A program made the position numbers and the translations under genes. DNA of 64,000 bases. Source: Porphyridium purpureum (lineage: Eukaryota; Rhodophyta; Bangiophyceae; Porphyridiales; Porphyridiaceae). Each line of letters begins with the position of its first letter. Position 1 is the stretch's first letter. A model generated the notes under the pieces. The model saw only the letters and a program-made list of their open reading frames with translations, was not told where the DNA came from and did no database searches. Of this stretch, positions 35,367-47,090 are shown in pieces. Location of the stretch: contig VRMN01000001.1 in NCBI GenBank assembly GCA_008690995.1, positions 930,001 to 994,000 on the forward strand, given 5' to 3'.

Positions 35367-36053
35367 GACGCGCGCACCCGATCACGCGCACGCGCAGCTC
35401 TTTTCCGCCCCCGAACGCAAGCCGCTGTTTCCCTTTGCGCCCCCGCGCCTCCCACGCGCCCAGCCCGCAATCCCGTATGCTACGCCGCCGCCCGCTGGTG
35501 CGTGCTCCTCGACGCTCCGCGCACGCACGCGCTCGTGCACGAGATTCAAGCTGAAGGCCTACTTGTTGTTTCCTCCGAGTCGGACAGACGACACGCCGCG
35601 CGATGGAGTGCGCACCATGTAATCTGCGTCCCCCTAACCGTTCCCACGCCGTTGTGCGCACGTGTCGCCTTGTCTCCTCGCCTGCTCGTGTCCCCAGTCA
35701 CCACGGACACACTCGCACCACCGTACCTGACCCGTCAAACCGTCCATCCGCGCAACACTGCGTACCGATTGAGACGCTCGCCAGTCGTAAACCGCTCGCG
35801 CACCGTCTCATAATTTGGACACATTTGCATACGAAACATCACCTGCTAGGAGGGACCGCAGAGAGAAATAACGACTGTACTTTTGCGAGTGAGGTCTTTG
35901 AAAGGCTGCGCAGGATGCGTCACGAGGCATCACACCGTACGCGCAAGCAATTGCTGCACATTTCATTTACTCTATATAGCAGATCGCCGCCGCCACACCC
36001 AGAGGCTAGCACGCGGCTGCAGAGCACAGCAGTGCGCGCCGCGCTCCGCTACG
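35367..36053. other. Intergenic, 5' region of the WNK gene
   Basis: No gene is supported here. One ACTGTAC element at 35874-35880 lies about 510 bp upstream of the WNK start and about 180 bp before the threonine synthase stop. Confidence 0.5.
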
Positions 36054-37823
<1,770 letters not shown>

Positions 37824-37980
37824 TCAGCGTCCCTCCCTCCTCCCACAACCCCCCGTCCCTCCGCTCTCTGTCTCTCTCTCTCTCGTACTCCCTAATCTCC
37901 CTCTCCTCCCCACTTCGCCCGCTCCCGGCACCGCTTCGCTCCGTCACCCGCCGACACGCGGCGCTTTGTTCCATCGCATC

Positions 37981-38132
37981 ACTGTACAAAAGTACAGCTC
38001 GCATCCCTCCACTGTACCTCAGTACAGCTGCGCACCGACGCACTGTACTTCCGCGCGTGATGATTCATTTGAACGTCCAGCCGCCGCCGCATCCCCCTCT
38101 GTTTTTCGAGTGAGCTACGAGTAGTGTACAGT
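37981..38132. promoter_or_regulatory. Six-copy ACTGTAC/GTACAG cluster in the threonine synthase-VPS4 divergent promoter
   Basis: ACTGTAC at 37981, 38011 and 38042 and GTACAGC at 37992 and 38022 form two inverted pairs, each with 4 bp between the heptamers (ACTGTACaaaaGTACAGC; ACTGTACctcaGTACAGC). A further GTACAGT lies at 38126. Just upstream, 37867-37920 is a pyrimidine-rich (CT)n tract. The 1.1-kb gap 37593-38702 holds no gene that I can support. Confidence 0.6.
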
Positions 38133-38702
38133 GAACTTCCAAATCAGGTGTTGACGGTTGCTTTTTCCTTCTTCCCTTTTTTCTTGACCCAGTCCGTGTT
38201 TTTGTTGTGTTTCAAGGGGAGCAAGCGCTGTTTCTTTCTTGCGTTCGGTGTTTTTGGCTGTGTCCTCTTTTTTCTTCCTCGTGTGCTTTATTGAGTACGT
38301 GGTACCGAAACGAAGTGGCGTCAAGTGGATGAGTAATTCACGTAGATACGCACACGTGCGTTGGGAGTAGGCGCTGGTGAGAAAGAGAGCGCGGGAGAGA
38401 CTGAGAGCGTGCATGTTTGACGATATAAGTGAGACGTGCGCAGCGAGGCTCGATCCGAAGTAGCGGTCTGGGTGAGAAAGGGGGAAACCAAGGGGGAAAA
38501 GGCTTTGGGCGACGCGAGACTCTGCAGAACGGGCTCGCCGCGCACAAGGTCGGAGGACGCATCGGACGCGTGGCTGAGAGCGCAGGGGGGAAGTGGCCGA
38601 AGTCAGGGCAACGTACACGTGCTGTGGTGCAGACGAGGAGCCGTGGTTTAGGTTGGAGCAGCGCCGGTGCGGGACTCGGTGCAGAGCGTTGCGCGCGCGA
38701 GA

Positions 38703-40088
38703 ATGGCGGACGTGAATAAGTTTATCGATGACGGCATTGCGTACGGAAAACTCGCACAGCAGAGGGATCGGGAGGCGTGCGCGGGGCAGGACCCAGAGTT
38801 GTACAATGACGCGTATAATAATTACATCCGCGCGCTAAACTGCCTGGCGGCGGCAATGAAGCACTCCAAGAACGACAACCTTAAGAATTTGACCGCGCAA
38901 AAGTTTTCGGAGTACGAAAAGCGGTGCAAGATCATGAAGGATTGGCTGGACAAGAACGAAGAGGCTGCCAAAAACCAGGCGGCAAATGGAGGAGGCGCGA
39001 CGGGCACGAAGAAGAAGTCGAAGGGGAAGCCGGGTACAGGCAAGCCGCCTCCGCCGAATGGTGCGAACAAGGAGGACGAGGAGGAAGAGGAAGAGGAGGA
39101 TTCCGGTGACGAAGAGACAAAGAAGTACCGAACCGCCCTGGCTTCAGCCATCGTCAAGGAAAAGCCGAATGTCAAGTGGGATGACGTGGCGGGTTTGGAA
39201 GGAGCAAAGGACGCTCTGAAAGAGGCCGTGATTTTGCCGATCAAGTATCCGCAACTATTCCAGGGTAAGCGTAAGCCGTGGAAGGGAATCCTTATGTACG
39301 GGCCTCCCGGTACAGGAAAGAGCTACTTGGCAAAAGCTGTCGCCACAGAGGCAGATGCTGAGTTTTTCTCTGTTTCATCCGCAGATTTAGTGTCGAAGTG
39401 GCAGGGAGAGAGCGAAAAACTTGTTCGCGAGCTGTTCGCCATGGCGCGCGAGGCGCCGTCGGCCATTGTGTTTATTGATGAGATCGACTCTCTGGCCTCT
39501 TCGCGAAGTGATTCGGAATCCGAGTCTGCGCGCCGCATCAAGACGGAGTTTCTTGTGCAAATGCAGGGTGTGGGAAACACGGGCGGAAATGTGCTCGTAC
39601 TTGGGGCGACGAACATTCCATGGGGCTTGGATTCGGCGATCCGCCGTCGCTTTGAACGCCGTATCTACATCCCGCTGCCGGACGAGCGCGCGCGCGCTGT
39701 GATGTTCAAAATTCATCTCGGGGACACCCCAAACTCGCTCAAGGAGGAGGATTATCGCGATCTTGGTGTCAAGTCGGAAGGTTATTCGGGTTCCGATATT
39801 TCGGTTGTTGTTCGCGACGCCATCATGCAACCGGTCCGAACGCTGCAAAATTCTCAGACATTCAAGCAGATTGACATGGATGGAAAGAAAATGTGGACGC
39901 CATGTTCACCTGGAGATGTGGGCGCCAAAGAAATGACGTTGATGCAAGTTGCTCCCGAACAACTGCATGTGCCGTCAGTGAGCATGCACGATTTCGAGAA
40001 GGCGCTCGCATCCTCGAAGCCGTCTGTTGGTGCGGATGACATTACGCAGCATGTCAAATTTACAAATGAGTTTGGGCAGGAATCGTAG
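38703..40088 (+). CDS. VPS4: ESCRT-associated AAA ATPase VPS4
   Basis: VPS4 disassembles ESCRT-III filaments during multivesicular body formation, cytokinesis and membrane repair. From ATG 38703 it has 461 residues. It has an N-terminal MIT domain (about 5-80, [19 protein letters not shown]), an acidic linker with a run of Glu, then the AAA module: GPPGTGKS (about residue 200), [32 protein letters not shown] with the arginine fingers, and [13 protein letters not shown]. The C-terminal helix ends [12 protein letters not shown], the typical VPS4 ending. The spacing and C-terminal helix distinguish it from katanin and spastin. Confidence 0.95.
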   Translation: MADVNKFIDDGIAYGKLAQQRDREACAGQDPELYNDAYNNYIRALNCLAAAMKHSKNDNLKNLTAQKFSEYEKRCKIMKDWLDKNEEAAKNQAANGGGATGTKKKSKGKPGTGKPPPPNGANKEDEEEEEEEDSGDEETKKYRTALASAIVKEKPNVKWDDVAGLEGAKDALKEAVILPIKYPQLFQGKRKPWKGILMYGPPGTGKSYLAKAVATEADAEFFSVSSADLVSKWQGESEKLVRELFAMAREAPSAIVFIDEIDSLASSRSDSESESARRIKTEFLVQMQGVGNTGGNVLVLGATNIPWGLDSAIRRRFERRIYIPLPDERARAVMFKIHLGDTPNSLKEEDYRDLGVKSEGYSGSDISVVVRDAIMQPVRTLQNSQTFKQIDMDGKKMWTPCSPGDVGAKEMTLMQVAPEQLHVPSVSMHDFEKALASSKPSVGADDITQHVKFTNEFGQES

Positions 40089-40565
40089 TTTGTTGCTCTC
40101 CGTGCGTTTTGGTGTGCCTGGCAGGAATCAAGAAAGGGATTAAAAGAAACTTTCTCATTCCGTTTCCTCGTCCGGTGGGTAAAAAAAAATATATTTGCAT
40201 TCTTGTTTGCGCGCGTGTGCTCATTTCCAGGTGCGTTCCCCGCAGCACGACGGCACGTAATTGGGGCGGCCTATCTTTAAAGGATATTCTTATCCGCTTT
40301 GACCAGCCTAGGCCCGCAATGCGGCGCCTCACGGATGAGCTATCCAGTGCGATCAGAAGGGCTTGTCGTAAACCGAGCCGCCGTGAACATCTACTCGGAT
40401 CGAATCGATGCCAAATCCGCTGCTGCTGTGTTCGACTCTACCTGAACACAAGTACCACAAGCTCTGGAGTGGTCAGTGTGAACTTGCTCGCATGCGCAGC
40501 AGATCTTTGAATTTCTAGGAAGAATCAGACTGGCCCATCGTACGCGATGCTCAAAATCCAACGTA
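40089..40565. other. Intergenic, convergent 3' flanks
   Basis: This lies between the VPS4 and HAT1 stop codons. I see no gene, repeat or RNA in it. Confidence 0.55.
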
Positions 40566-41891
40566 TTAGGATGTCTCGGCACTCAATTGCGCACGAAATC
40601 TAGTGTCTACGCCAAGCTTGTCCTTGACAGACGCGATGACGTGCGCATACTCACTTTCAATGTCCTGGTAAAGCTCTGCCAGCTTCACCTTCTTTTCTTC
40701 CGGGGTATACACCTTGAGTATCTGATTGTGGTGGAACTCGGCCCACAGCCTTCGCTTGATGAGCAGCCGAAATTGTTTGTACAATTCTGATTGGCTAACA
40801 GGATCAACCTGTCGCAGCAAGTCAATTTCAATCAGGCGCTTGGCTTGCTTGGGCGTAATCTTGAGCTCAGCTCGCATGGCTTCGACCAGCTCTGGCCGCT
40901 CCGCAAACATGATATCTTTCGTGTCCATCAGTGACGTTTCGATCAGTTTTGCGCTGATGGCATTCCCGTAATCGACCACATCGCGCACCTTTGAAAAGCG
41001 AGGCGAAGGGTCTTCGATCGAGACTTCCATGGCACTTCGCTGCTGTGCCAACTTGTATACGGCCTGTAGCATGTGAATAGCATGACCTTGGGAGCGGTAC
41101 GTCGGCAAAACAACAATCTGAGCGAGTCGCAGGCGCTCCACAAAGCCATATTTCTGTAAAGAGCCTAGGCTTTTGAGCGCCGTTGAAAACCGGTAGCAAG
41201 TTGTGTACCCGACAAAAGCATGCGTTTCCTTTTCAACCACCAGCAACAACTCCCAACGCGGGTCCGTGTCATCAATATACGAAGCGGTTTCAATGTACAT
41301 GTACATTACAAACTGCATGCGCCTGTGCCAGTCCCTGAGCGCTTGATTGTCAGCTAGAACTGGACAGTACAAGAGCACGAACGTTCTTGATCCGGCCTTG
41401 TACTCTTCCAGCTCGACCAGTCCGTCCGGCAAGGCGAAGGATCCTGCATTCTTCAGGAGGCTGGCCTGATCAAGGTCGAACGAACCTGGCTGCATCTTCT
41501 CGCCCAACAAGCCCACAATATCTGTGCGCTCGTCGCCACCGGCCTCCGGCCCCGGCGCCGCCGCATTTGTGGTCGCTTGCACGTCCAGCCATACGCGAAG
41601 TGAGCACGGTGAGAAGTGCAGTGTGATACGGAGCGAGGAATCGTACCCCTGAATCATCTCGTCTGGGAAGATCTGGTGCATGTATGGTGGGCGCAAAATC
41701 TCGCCGTTCTGCCGCTCTCCAAACACCAATTCAATCACATCATTCGCTCGCACCGCGCGGCGCGTCGAACCATGGTCTCCGTCCGCAACGAGCCCTTCCA
41801 TCCCTGGCGTTCCCTGTACTTCCACCGTGGGATGCGCGTCATCCAGCTCCTCTCGCTTCGGCCGCTTGGCGGCCGGTTCCTCGTGCTGCAT
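40566..41891 (-). CDS. HAT1: Histone acetyltransferase type B catalytic subunit
   Basis: HAT1 acetylates newly made histone H4 at Lys5 and Lys12 before chromatin assembly. The 441-residue protein starts with a basic nuclear-type stretch (AAKRPKREE). It shows the HAT1 N-terminal domain (MHQIFPDEMIQGYDSSLRIT) and the GNAT acetyl-CoA core (FVGYTTCYRF, LRLAQIVVLPTYRSQGHAIH, the last carrying the CoA pyrophosphate loop), then VSIEDPSPRFSKVRDVVDY, a strong family signature. The C-terminal helical region (QFRLLIKRRLWAEFHHNQIL) is also expected. The upstream region carries two exact ACTGTAC-type elements. Confidence 0.9.
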   Translation of the reverse strand: MQHEEPAAKRPKREELDDAHPTVEVQGTPGMEGLVADGDHGSTRRAVRANDVIELVFGERQNGEILRPPYMHQIFPDEMIQGYDSSLRITLHFSPCSLRVWLDVQATTNAAAPGPEAGGDERTDIVGLLGEKMQPGSFDLDQASLLKNAGSFALPDGLVELEEYKAGSRTFVLLYCPVLADNQALRDWHRRMQFVMYMYIETASYIDDTDPRWELLLVVEKETHAFVGYTTCYRFSTALKSLGSLQKYGFVERLRLAQIVVLPTYRSQGHAIHMLQAVYKLAQQRSAMEVSIEDPSPRFSKVRDVVDYGNAISAKLIETSLMDTKDIMFAERPELVEAMRAELKITPKQAKRLIEIDLLRQVDPVSQSELYKQFRLLIKRRLWAEFHHNQILKVYTPEEKKVKLAELYQDIESEYAHVIASVKDKLGVDTRFRAQLSAETS

Positions 41892-42174
41892 TTTTGCCCG
41901 AATCAGACCGTGCGATCAAACCAATCTGCGAGCAACCGTCAACCTCGCGACCCCTCTGCACCGCCACGAGCTTGACGCCTTCAACGCCAGATCCCGGGGA
42001 AGGAAAACTGAACAGCCGCAGCCGCAGCAGAAGAAGAAGAACAAACGCGTCAGCTACTCAACAGACCGCAGCCTCTGTGCCTCTCTTCGCGCGCGTGCAC
42101 ACACACCTACACAGCATGGCCCTTGCCACCACTGCCGTGGCTCGCACGTCCGCTTTGGCGCCAAACCAAGGGAC

Positions 42175-42296
42175 AGTGTACCGCAACTGTACTTTACCCT
42201 TTTAGAAACGCCGCGCGGCAACTTGGACGAAGACGAACCCAAAACGAGCCGCCGCGTGACTGGTTCTGGATGGAAGAAGTACAGTGAAAGTGTACC
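42175..42296. promoter_or_regulatory. GTAC-core elements upstream of HAT1
   Basis: ACTGTAC (42186) and GTACAGT (42279) are accompanied by two copies of GTGTACCGCAA (about 42177 and 42290). They lie about 290-400 bp upstream of the HAT1 ATG. The rest of 41892-42833 is GC-rich and then purine-rich and shows no gene. Confidence 0.5.
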
Positions 42297-42833
42297 GCAA
42301 GCAACGCATGGGCGGAACGCGCGCGCCGTCATGACGTGAGCGTGTGTGTTTGGTGGTGAGCGCAAGTTCCGTCAACACGTGCGCTTGGAAATAGAAAATG
42401 CGCGAACGCATGTAATGCGGCTGTACCCCATTCTATTCTTATTCTTATGATTCTTTCGTTTTTGTTTTCTATCCAAACGGGCGCGTTGTGATAGGCGCAC
42501 AAAGGCGCAGGTGGGGGGTGGTGGTGCGTGCGGGTGTAATGAAACTGGTGCGTTTAGTTATGAAAAGCGTTTGGACACAAAGACCGGGACGCGCAAAGGA
42601 AGACAAAAATAAGAGGGGAATGAAGTCAGAGCGCTTCTTAACAGATGAGACGCGTGGTGGAGGCGAGGGAAGGGAAGGCGGCAGGGCAAAGGGAGCACGG
42701 GAAGAGAGCGGGGTGTGAAGGGGAGTGGAGAAGGGGGAGAAAAGGATCGACACGGAACTGCAGGAGTTCAGAGGCGGTGCCCGTGCACGGAGGGAACGCG
42801 GCACGGGCGCGTCGGGTCGTGTGCGCGGCAGCG

Positions 42834-43661
42834 ATGGAGACCATGTGGGAGATGGACGGGTACGAGGAGGTGGGCGCGGCCAGCGCGCCAGTCGGGATTA
42901 TGGGGGCTCATCCAGACAGTGGTGAAAAGATGGCAGGCGCTTTTCCGCGCGAGCAGGAGGGGGGCCTAGAGGACGAGGAAGACTTTATCTTTGGCTTTTC
43001 GCCCGTGTCTGAATGCGCGCTCACAGATTATATGTCCCGACTGGAAGAGATGGTCGAAGGTGATATGACGACAGTGCAGCACGAGGCGGGGTGGGAACCG
43101 AGCGCACCGATTGACGTAAAGGAGAGAGCCGAGGAGGAATCGTCGGCAAACGCAGACGCGATATACGGCGGTGCCTCGCTTTTGTCTGACGCAACATGCA
43201 CGCCGACGGGGTTCTCGTCGTCCCCCATGTCGGAGTGTGGTCTGACGACAGTCATGTCGCGTGCGCACCTCAATGAAGTGACCAGTGACAGCCACCCCTT
43301 CCGAGCAGCGAGGAAGGAAGGGCAGGCGATGCCAGTGTCCGCAGAGCTGCACTCTTTCCCAGCCCCAGACTCTGTGAGCGGGGAGCACGCTCTGCTCCCG
43401 ACACGCGAGCGCGGCGCAGTTTCTTCGGTATGTTCTACAGTCTCTACTGTCGGTAGCCCGGCGGGAAGCGCGTCGAAAAAAGTCAAATCGTCATCGACAT
43501 CTACCGGTCGGAAGCGCTCGGATGGAAATAACCACAGCGGCGTGGGTGGCAAGTACGAGTATCGAAAGAAGATGGCGCTCTCGCGTCCGCGTGTGAACGG
43601 TAGATTTATCAAAATTGCGGATAAGGCCGCTGTGTTGGAAGCGATGGAACTGAAACAGTGA
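42834..43661 (+). CDS. CCT-motif protein, putative transcription regulator
   Basis: From ATG 42834 this 275-residue protein is mostly acidic and Ser-rich. Two short similar segments occur (FSPVSECALTDYMSR and SSPMSECGLTTVMSR), an internal duplication about 80 residues apart. The C-terminus is basic: KKVKSSSTSTGRKR followed by YEYRKKMALSRPRVNGRFIK, which matches the second half of the plant CCT motif (CONSTANS, CO-like, TOC1). CCT proteins bind DNA, with or without NF-Y subunits. No B-box or response-regulator domain is present. The frame extends upstream to 42645 through purine-rich sequence, which I take as 5' leader. Confidence 0.65.
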   Translation: METMWEMDGYEEVGAASAPVGIMGAHPDSGEKMAGAFPREQEGGLEDEEDFIFGFSPVSECALTDYMSRLEEMVEGDMTTVQHEAGWEPSAPIDVKERAEEESSANADAIYGGASLLSDATCTPTGFSSSPMSECGLTTVMSRAHLNEVTSDSHPFRAARKEGQAMPVSAELHSFPAPDSVSGEHALLPTRERGAVSSVCSTVSTVGSPAGSASKKVKSSSTSTGRKRSDGNNHSGVGGKYEYRKKMALSRPRVNGRFIKIADKAAVLEAMELKQ

Positions 43662-44057
43662 CATCTGCGCAGCCTGCCTTCTTCGAACGAGTATGGGAAA
43701 TGGTCATAACCGGCAGCCTTGGTAGTGGCGAAGCTCTGTCCGCATTTAATCATATTTCTTTGGCCGCATCTATGTGAGCTTTCTCTGAGTAACCCTATAC
43801 AGTGATCGGGTAGGAGGGAAAGTGGTGGCCAGGCTTGATTCCGCGGACGCTCCTCAGCAAAGGTTGCGTGGTGAATACTTCATGCGCGATTTCCAACTCT
43901 AGCTTTTTTTCTGATTCACGTGCGCCAATCAGCGGGCGTGTAGTATTGCCTACGTAAAGTTTGAGATCTCTTGAGTTTGAGCCCTACGCCAGCGGGTGTC
44001 CACGCTTGGCTCCTTGTGCGCAGGCCATGCTCTGCACATCTCCGCAGCCCAGTGCTC

Positions 44058-45419
44058 CTACCTGTTTTGCTGAACAGCCAGGTGAGCTACGCTATTCCTG
44101 CGCTGCAGGTATGCCAACAGGCGATTTACGCGCGGTGAGCGCATCTTCTGCGCAGCCAGCACAAGCCAGTTCTCGACCTCGCTCCACGTCGTTCCGCGGT
44201 GCGCCACCGTTGTCAAGCGATGGCCATCTTGGCTCGGAAGCAAATGCGCATCTGAATGAAGCACACCATTGAAGCGGCCGACCTTGGTCGTGCAGTCACG
44301 CTCGGCACACACCTCGGCGTATGTGCGGAAGCTTGTGCCCGATGCTCCCGTACGTGCGCCGTTGTGCTTGGTCACCTCGATGACGTGGTTTGGGGTGCCG
44401 CACGGCAGGTCGTCAAGACCGGTAATGCAAAGCATCTCACCGACTCCGTCACCGGCGTGCACCTTGCCCAGTCCCCGCTTTTCCATCCACTCGGAATCCA
44501 CGCAAACGGGAACTGGCGTCGGCGTCGGCGTCGGCACATTTGATGGGAGCGGTGTCGATGTCATACTTCCGGCAGTGCACGCCCATTCTTTAAATCTGCG
44601 TGCTCGAATCTCGCCAACATTCGTCAAAGTCTCACTGGCAACGTAACATGTGTTCAACTCCAACCGCTGATCAATATCAATGTCCGCCGAGAAATTCCCA
44701 CTTGGAACGCAATCTTCATCTTCATAATAGCCGCCACCAACGCTGCTTGCGCCCGAGACACCGCATGTGTAATTGTACTTGAAGTATGGAGTGCTGCCAT
44801 GGCCATTGTATGTGGTGCACTCGTTTGACATCAGCACATAACATCGCTCGCCCTCTGTACACGTTACACTAGAATACTCACATACCCAAATGGACCGCGC
44901 AGGCCCGTCACTGGGATCGGCAGTAGCGGTCGGAGTAGCTGTCGGAGACGGTGTCGGAGCAGGCGTTGGAGACGGCGTTGGCGAAGGAACCGGTCCGTCG
45001 CCGCACGAATACGAATCGACCTTGACGCGATAAAGAAAGTTCCCAAACCCAGTCGTGAGCGTGCTGAGAATCACGCAGATATCCGGATGCAAAGCATTGC
45101 CAAAAGACCTGTACAAAAGAAAGTCCTTTGGCATCCCTGCGCATCCTGGATTCGGGTATCCAGTCACTTTTACCAAATGCTCATCTGGACCACACTTCAG
45201 CTCGACCAGCCTGACACTTTCAACATCCACGGGTGCTTTTGGATCTGACCATAAAAAGTCCTGGCACTCGCCTAGTGTGAGGTTGAGCGCCACTGGGTTT
45301 CCTACACAATCGTCATCTGGAAACACCTCCAAGGTGGCCGTCATCTCTTCACTCGCGCAACTTGTGGCAAGCAGCAAAGTACCCACCAGGAGGGACACCA
45401 GGATTACCATGTCCTTCAT
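44058..45419 (-). CDS. Secreted Cys-rich protein with Pro/Thr linkers
   Basis: I do not recognise the family. From ATG 45419 the 453-residue protein has a signal peptide (MKDMVILVSLLVGTLLLATS). Two Cys-containing lumenal domains (about 25-145 and 170-290) follow; both hold an acidic-DC motif (FPDDDCVG, YEDEDCVPSG). They are separated by a (Pro-Thr/Ser)n linker (PSPTPSPTPAPTPSPTATP), and a second such linker (SNVPTPTPTPVPV) leads to a third domain. That one contains GVGEMLCITGLDDLPCG and HSDAHLLPSQDGHRL. PT-rich spacers suggest O-glycosylation and an extracellular or cell-surface place. No membrane anchor or catalytic motif is obvious. It is convergent with the CCT gene. Confidence 0.65.
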   Translation of the reverse strand: MKDMVILVSLLVGTLLLATSCASEEMTATLEVFPDDDCVGNPVALNLTLGECQDFLWSDPKAPVDVESVRLVELKCGPDEHLVKVTGYPNPGCAGMPKDFLLYRSFGNALHPDICVILSTLTTGFGNFLYRVKVDSYSCGDGPVPSPTPSPTPAPTPSPTATPTATADPSDGPARSIWVCEYSSVTCTEGERCYVLMSNECTTYNGHGSTPYFKYNYTCGVSGASSVGGGYYEDEDCVPSGNFSADIDIDQRLELNTCYVASETLTNVGEIRARRFKEWACTAGSMTSTPLPSNVPTPTPTPVPVCVDSEWMEKRGLGKVHAGDGVGEMLCITGLDDLPCGTPNHVIEVTKHNGARTGASGTSFRTYAEVCAERDCTTKVGRFNGVLHSDAHLLPSQDGHRLTTVAHRGTTWSEVENWLVLAAQKMRSPRVNRLLAYLQRRNSVAHLAVQQNR

Positions 45420-46189
45420 GTGGGAATGCGCCAAGGAGCCGGCCCTCCAGGCAAGCTACTGTCAGCGCAGCTCTGCTCGCAGTGCTACCCGCCGGCTGCC
45501 TGCGACTCCCACGCCCGACAACCAGCTTCAATCCCCGCAGCCAGCTCGTCCTCAGAATCTCAGCATCCGTCCAGCCGTAGCCTGCCGCTATGTGCCGTGC
45601 ATAATTCCTGCGCGCAAACTTGAGAGCACCTAGCCATTTTCACGTGCGCAACCCTCAACCGGCGCCGTTGGGACCCCCTGTCAGCAACCACAGAGGATGG
45701 CCAGTCGTCAATCCGGCACATCGCCTGTCATCAAACGCATGCGTTTTTCATTCGAAAAACGTAACTGGATATCGAGACCGCTGCTTCGCGAATGACAACG
45801 TGCACGCAAGTGATGCGTTTGCATTGAACATGGCGCACAATTCAAGGCAACTTCAAACACGCGAATGGACAGAGATATAAGACCGATCGGTGATTGGGGG
45901 ATGACGCTTTGCGCGCGAGTCGTTTCGTGCACCAGAAAGGGGTACAATGAGGGACAGAGAATGCAATTGACATGATTGCCATTCGGACAGTGGCGGCGAG
46001 ATACGTCCGCTTCGCAATGCTTTCTAGCATGGTGGGTGGTTGCGCGTCTTTGTGCGCGTGTTCGAGCGTGTCGATGGCTGACCGAGCCGTGCATTTGCCT
46101 CCCGAGTGAGACGCGGCATGTCGAAGGTGTTGACTTGGTAGTATGGTACGGGGCTGCGCTGCTTTGAATGTCGTATGAGATGTGCTCGT

Positions 46190-47090
46190 TCGTGCGTTTG
46201 TTTCGGTCCTGCAAGCACGCTAGTGCATTGCTTGAAATCCGGGAAAGCTACTGCAACATATCGTGCAGTAACTTTGTCGATGCACCACATTCATACTGAC
46301 AAGACCGGTGGCACAATGTTCTGTCATTGGTTTACGCGCACCGAATGCAATGTGCCTGGCAGATATGATGCGCCGCATTCCGTCGAGGGATTGAATGGTT
46401 TGGCGACGGCTCTGGGTGACGGATAAACTGGAACGTGCAGAATCTGGCTGCGACGTCAAATGCAAGCGGAAGCTAACGGGCGCGCGAGCGGCGGAAAGAC
46501 TTCCCCCGTGCGCCTGGAGTAAAGCACGAGGCAAACGAAAGGTGCGCTTTTCAAGCAGAACGACGATGCCACGTGTTCCGAACGCGCTGTGTCATATTCT
46601 GTACTATGCGACCCTGTGGACCACACAGTTTCCATGATGTCTATCATAGTACCTGCCCTCTCGAAAGGATCCAATTGTGTTTGTGTCGGCCCACGGAACC
46701 CTGTCTCCGGTTTTGTGTTTGATCTGTGGATAAACTTTTCTGTCTGACTGGCAATTATTCCGTGCGCATGCTCGCGGGGTTTGAGACCGCCCACCGTCCG
46801 CTCGGCCGTGCTTTTGCTGAGGATTTGAATCAGGTTAAGCTTGTCGCGCGCACCTTTGATGCTCTTATCATTCAGCAGGGCGGCGAGTCGCGGTGGGTGG
46901 CGACTGATGCGTCGCACTTTGCGCTCGGGGTCGGTCTTGACGTCTACCGCAGTGTGACTATGCAGAGGAGAAAGCTGCGGCATGAACTCAGGGTGGAAAA
47001 TTTCTTGTTGACCGGCAAGCATGATCGGGTTCTGCGAAGGTGTGATAGAAAGGACCTCGAAATGTTTCAGCGACCATCTGCTCCATAAGA
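46190..47090 (+). pseudogene. Decayed sulfotransferase-like gene
   Basis: Three segments in different frames, in the right order, read like a PAPS-dependent carbohydrate sulfotransferase. First, about 46275-46420, MHHIHTDKTGGTMFCHW resembles the 5'-phosphosulfate loop (HIPKTGGT type). Second, about 46515-46735, SYSVLCDPVDHTVSMMSIIV resembles the 3'-phosphate motif (xRDPVxRxxS). Third, about 46726-47088, GNYSVRMLAGFETAH and AEDLNQVKLVARTFDALIIQ resemble the downstream helix and the L..FD strand; it ends KDLEMFQRP. At least two frame changes and several stops separate them. The live sulfotransferase at 15.6 kb belongs to a different subgroup. The assignment rests on motif order only. The flanks 45420-46189 show nothing. 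Confidence 0.5.

Noticed and set aside
34704-35813. Open frame of 369 codons on the + strand
   Set aside because: It lies antisense to the WNK kinase domain and 5' leader and resembles nothing.
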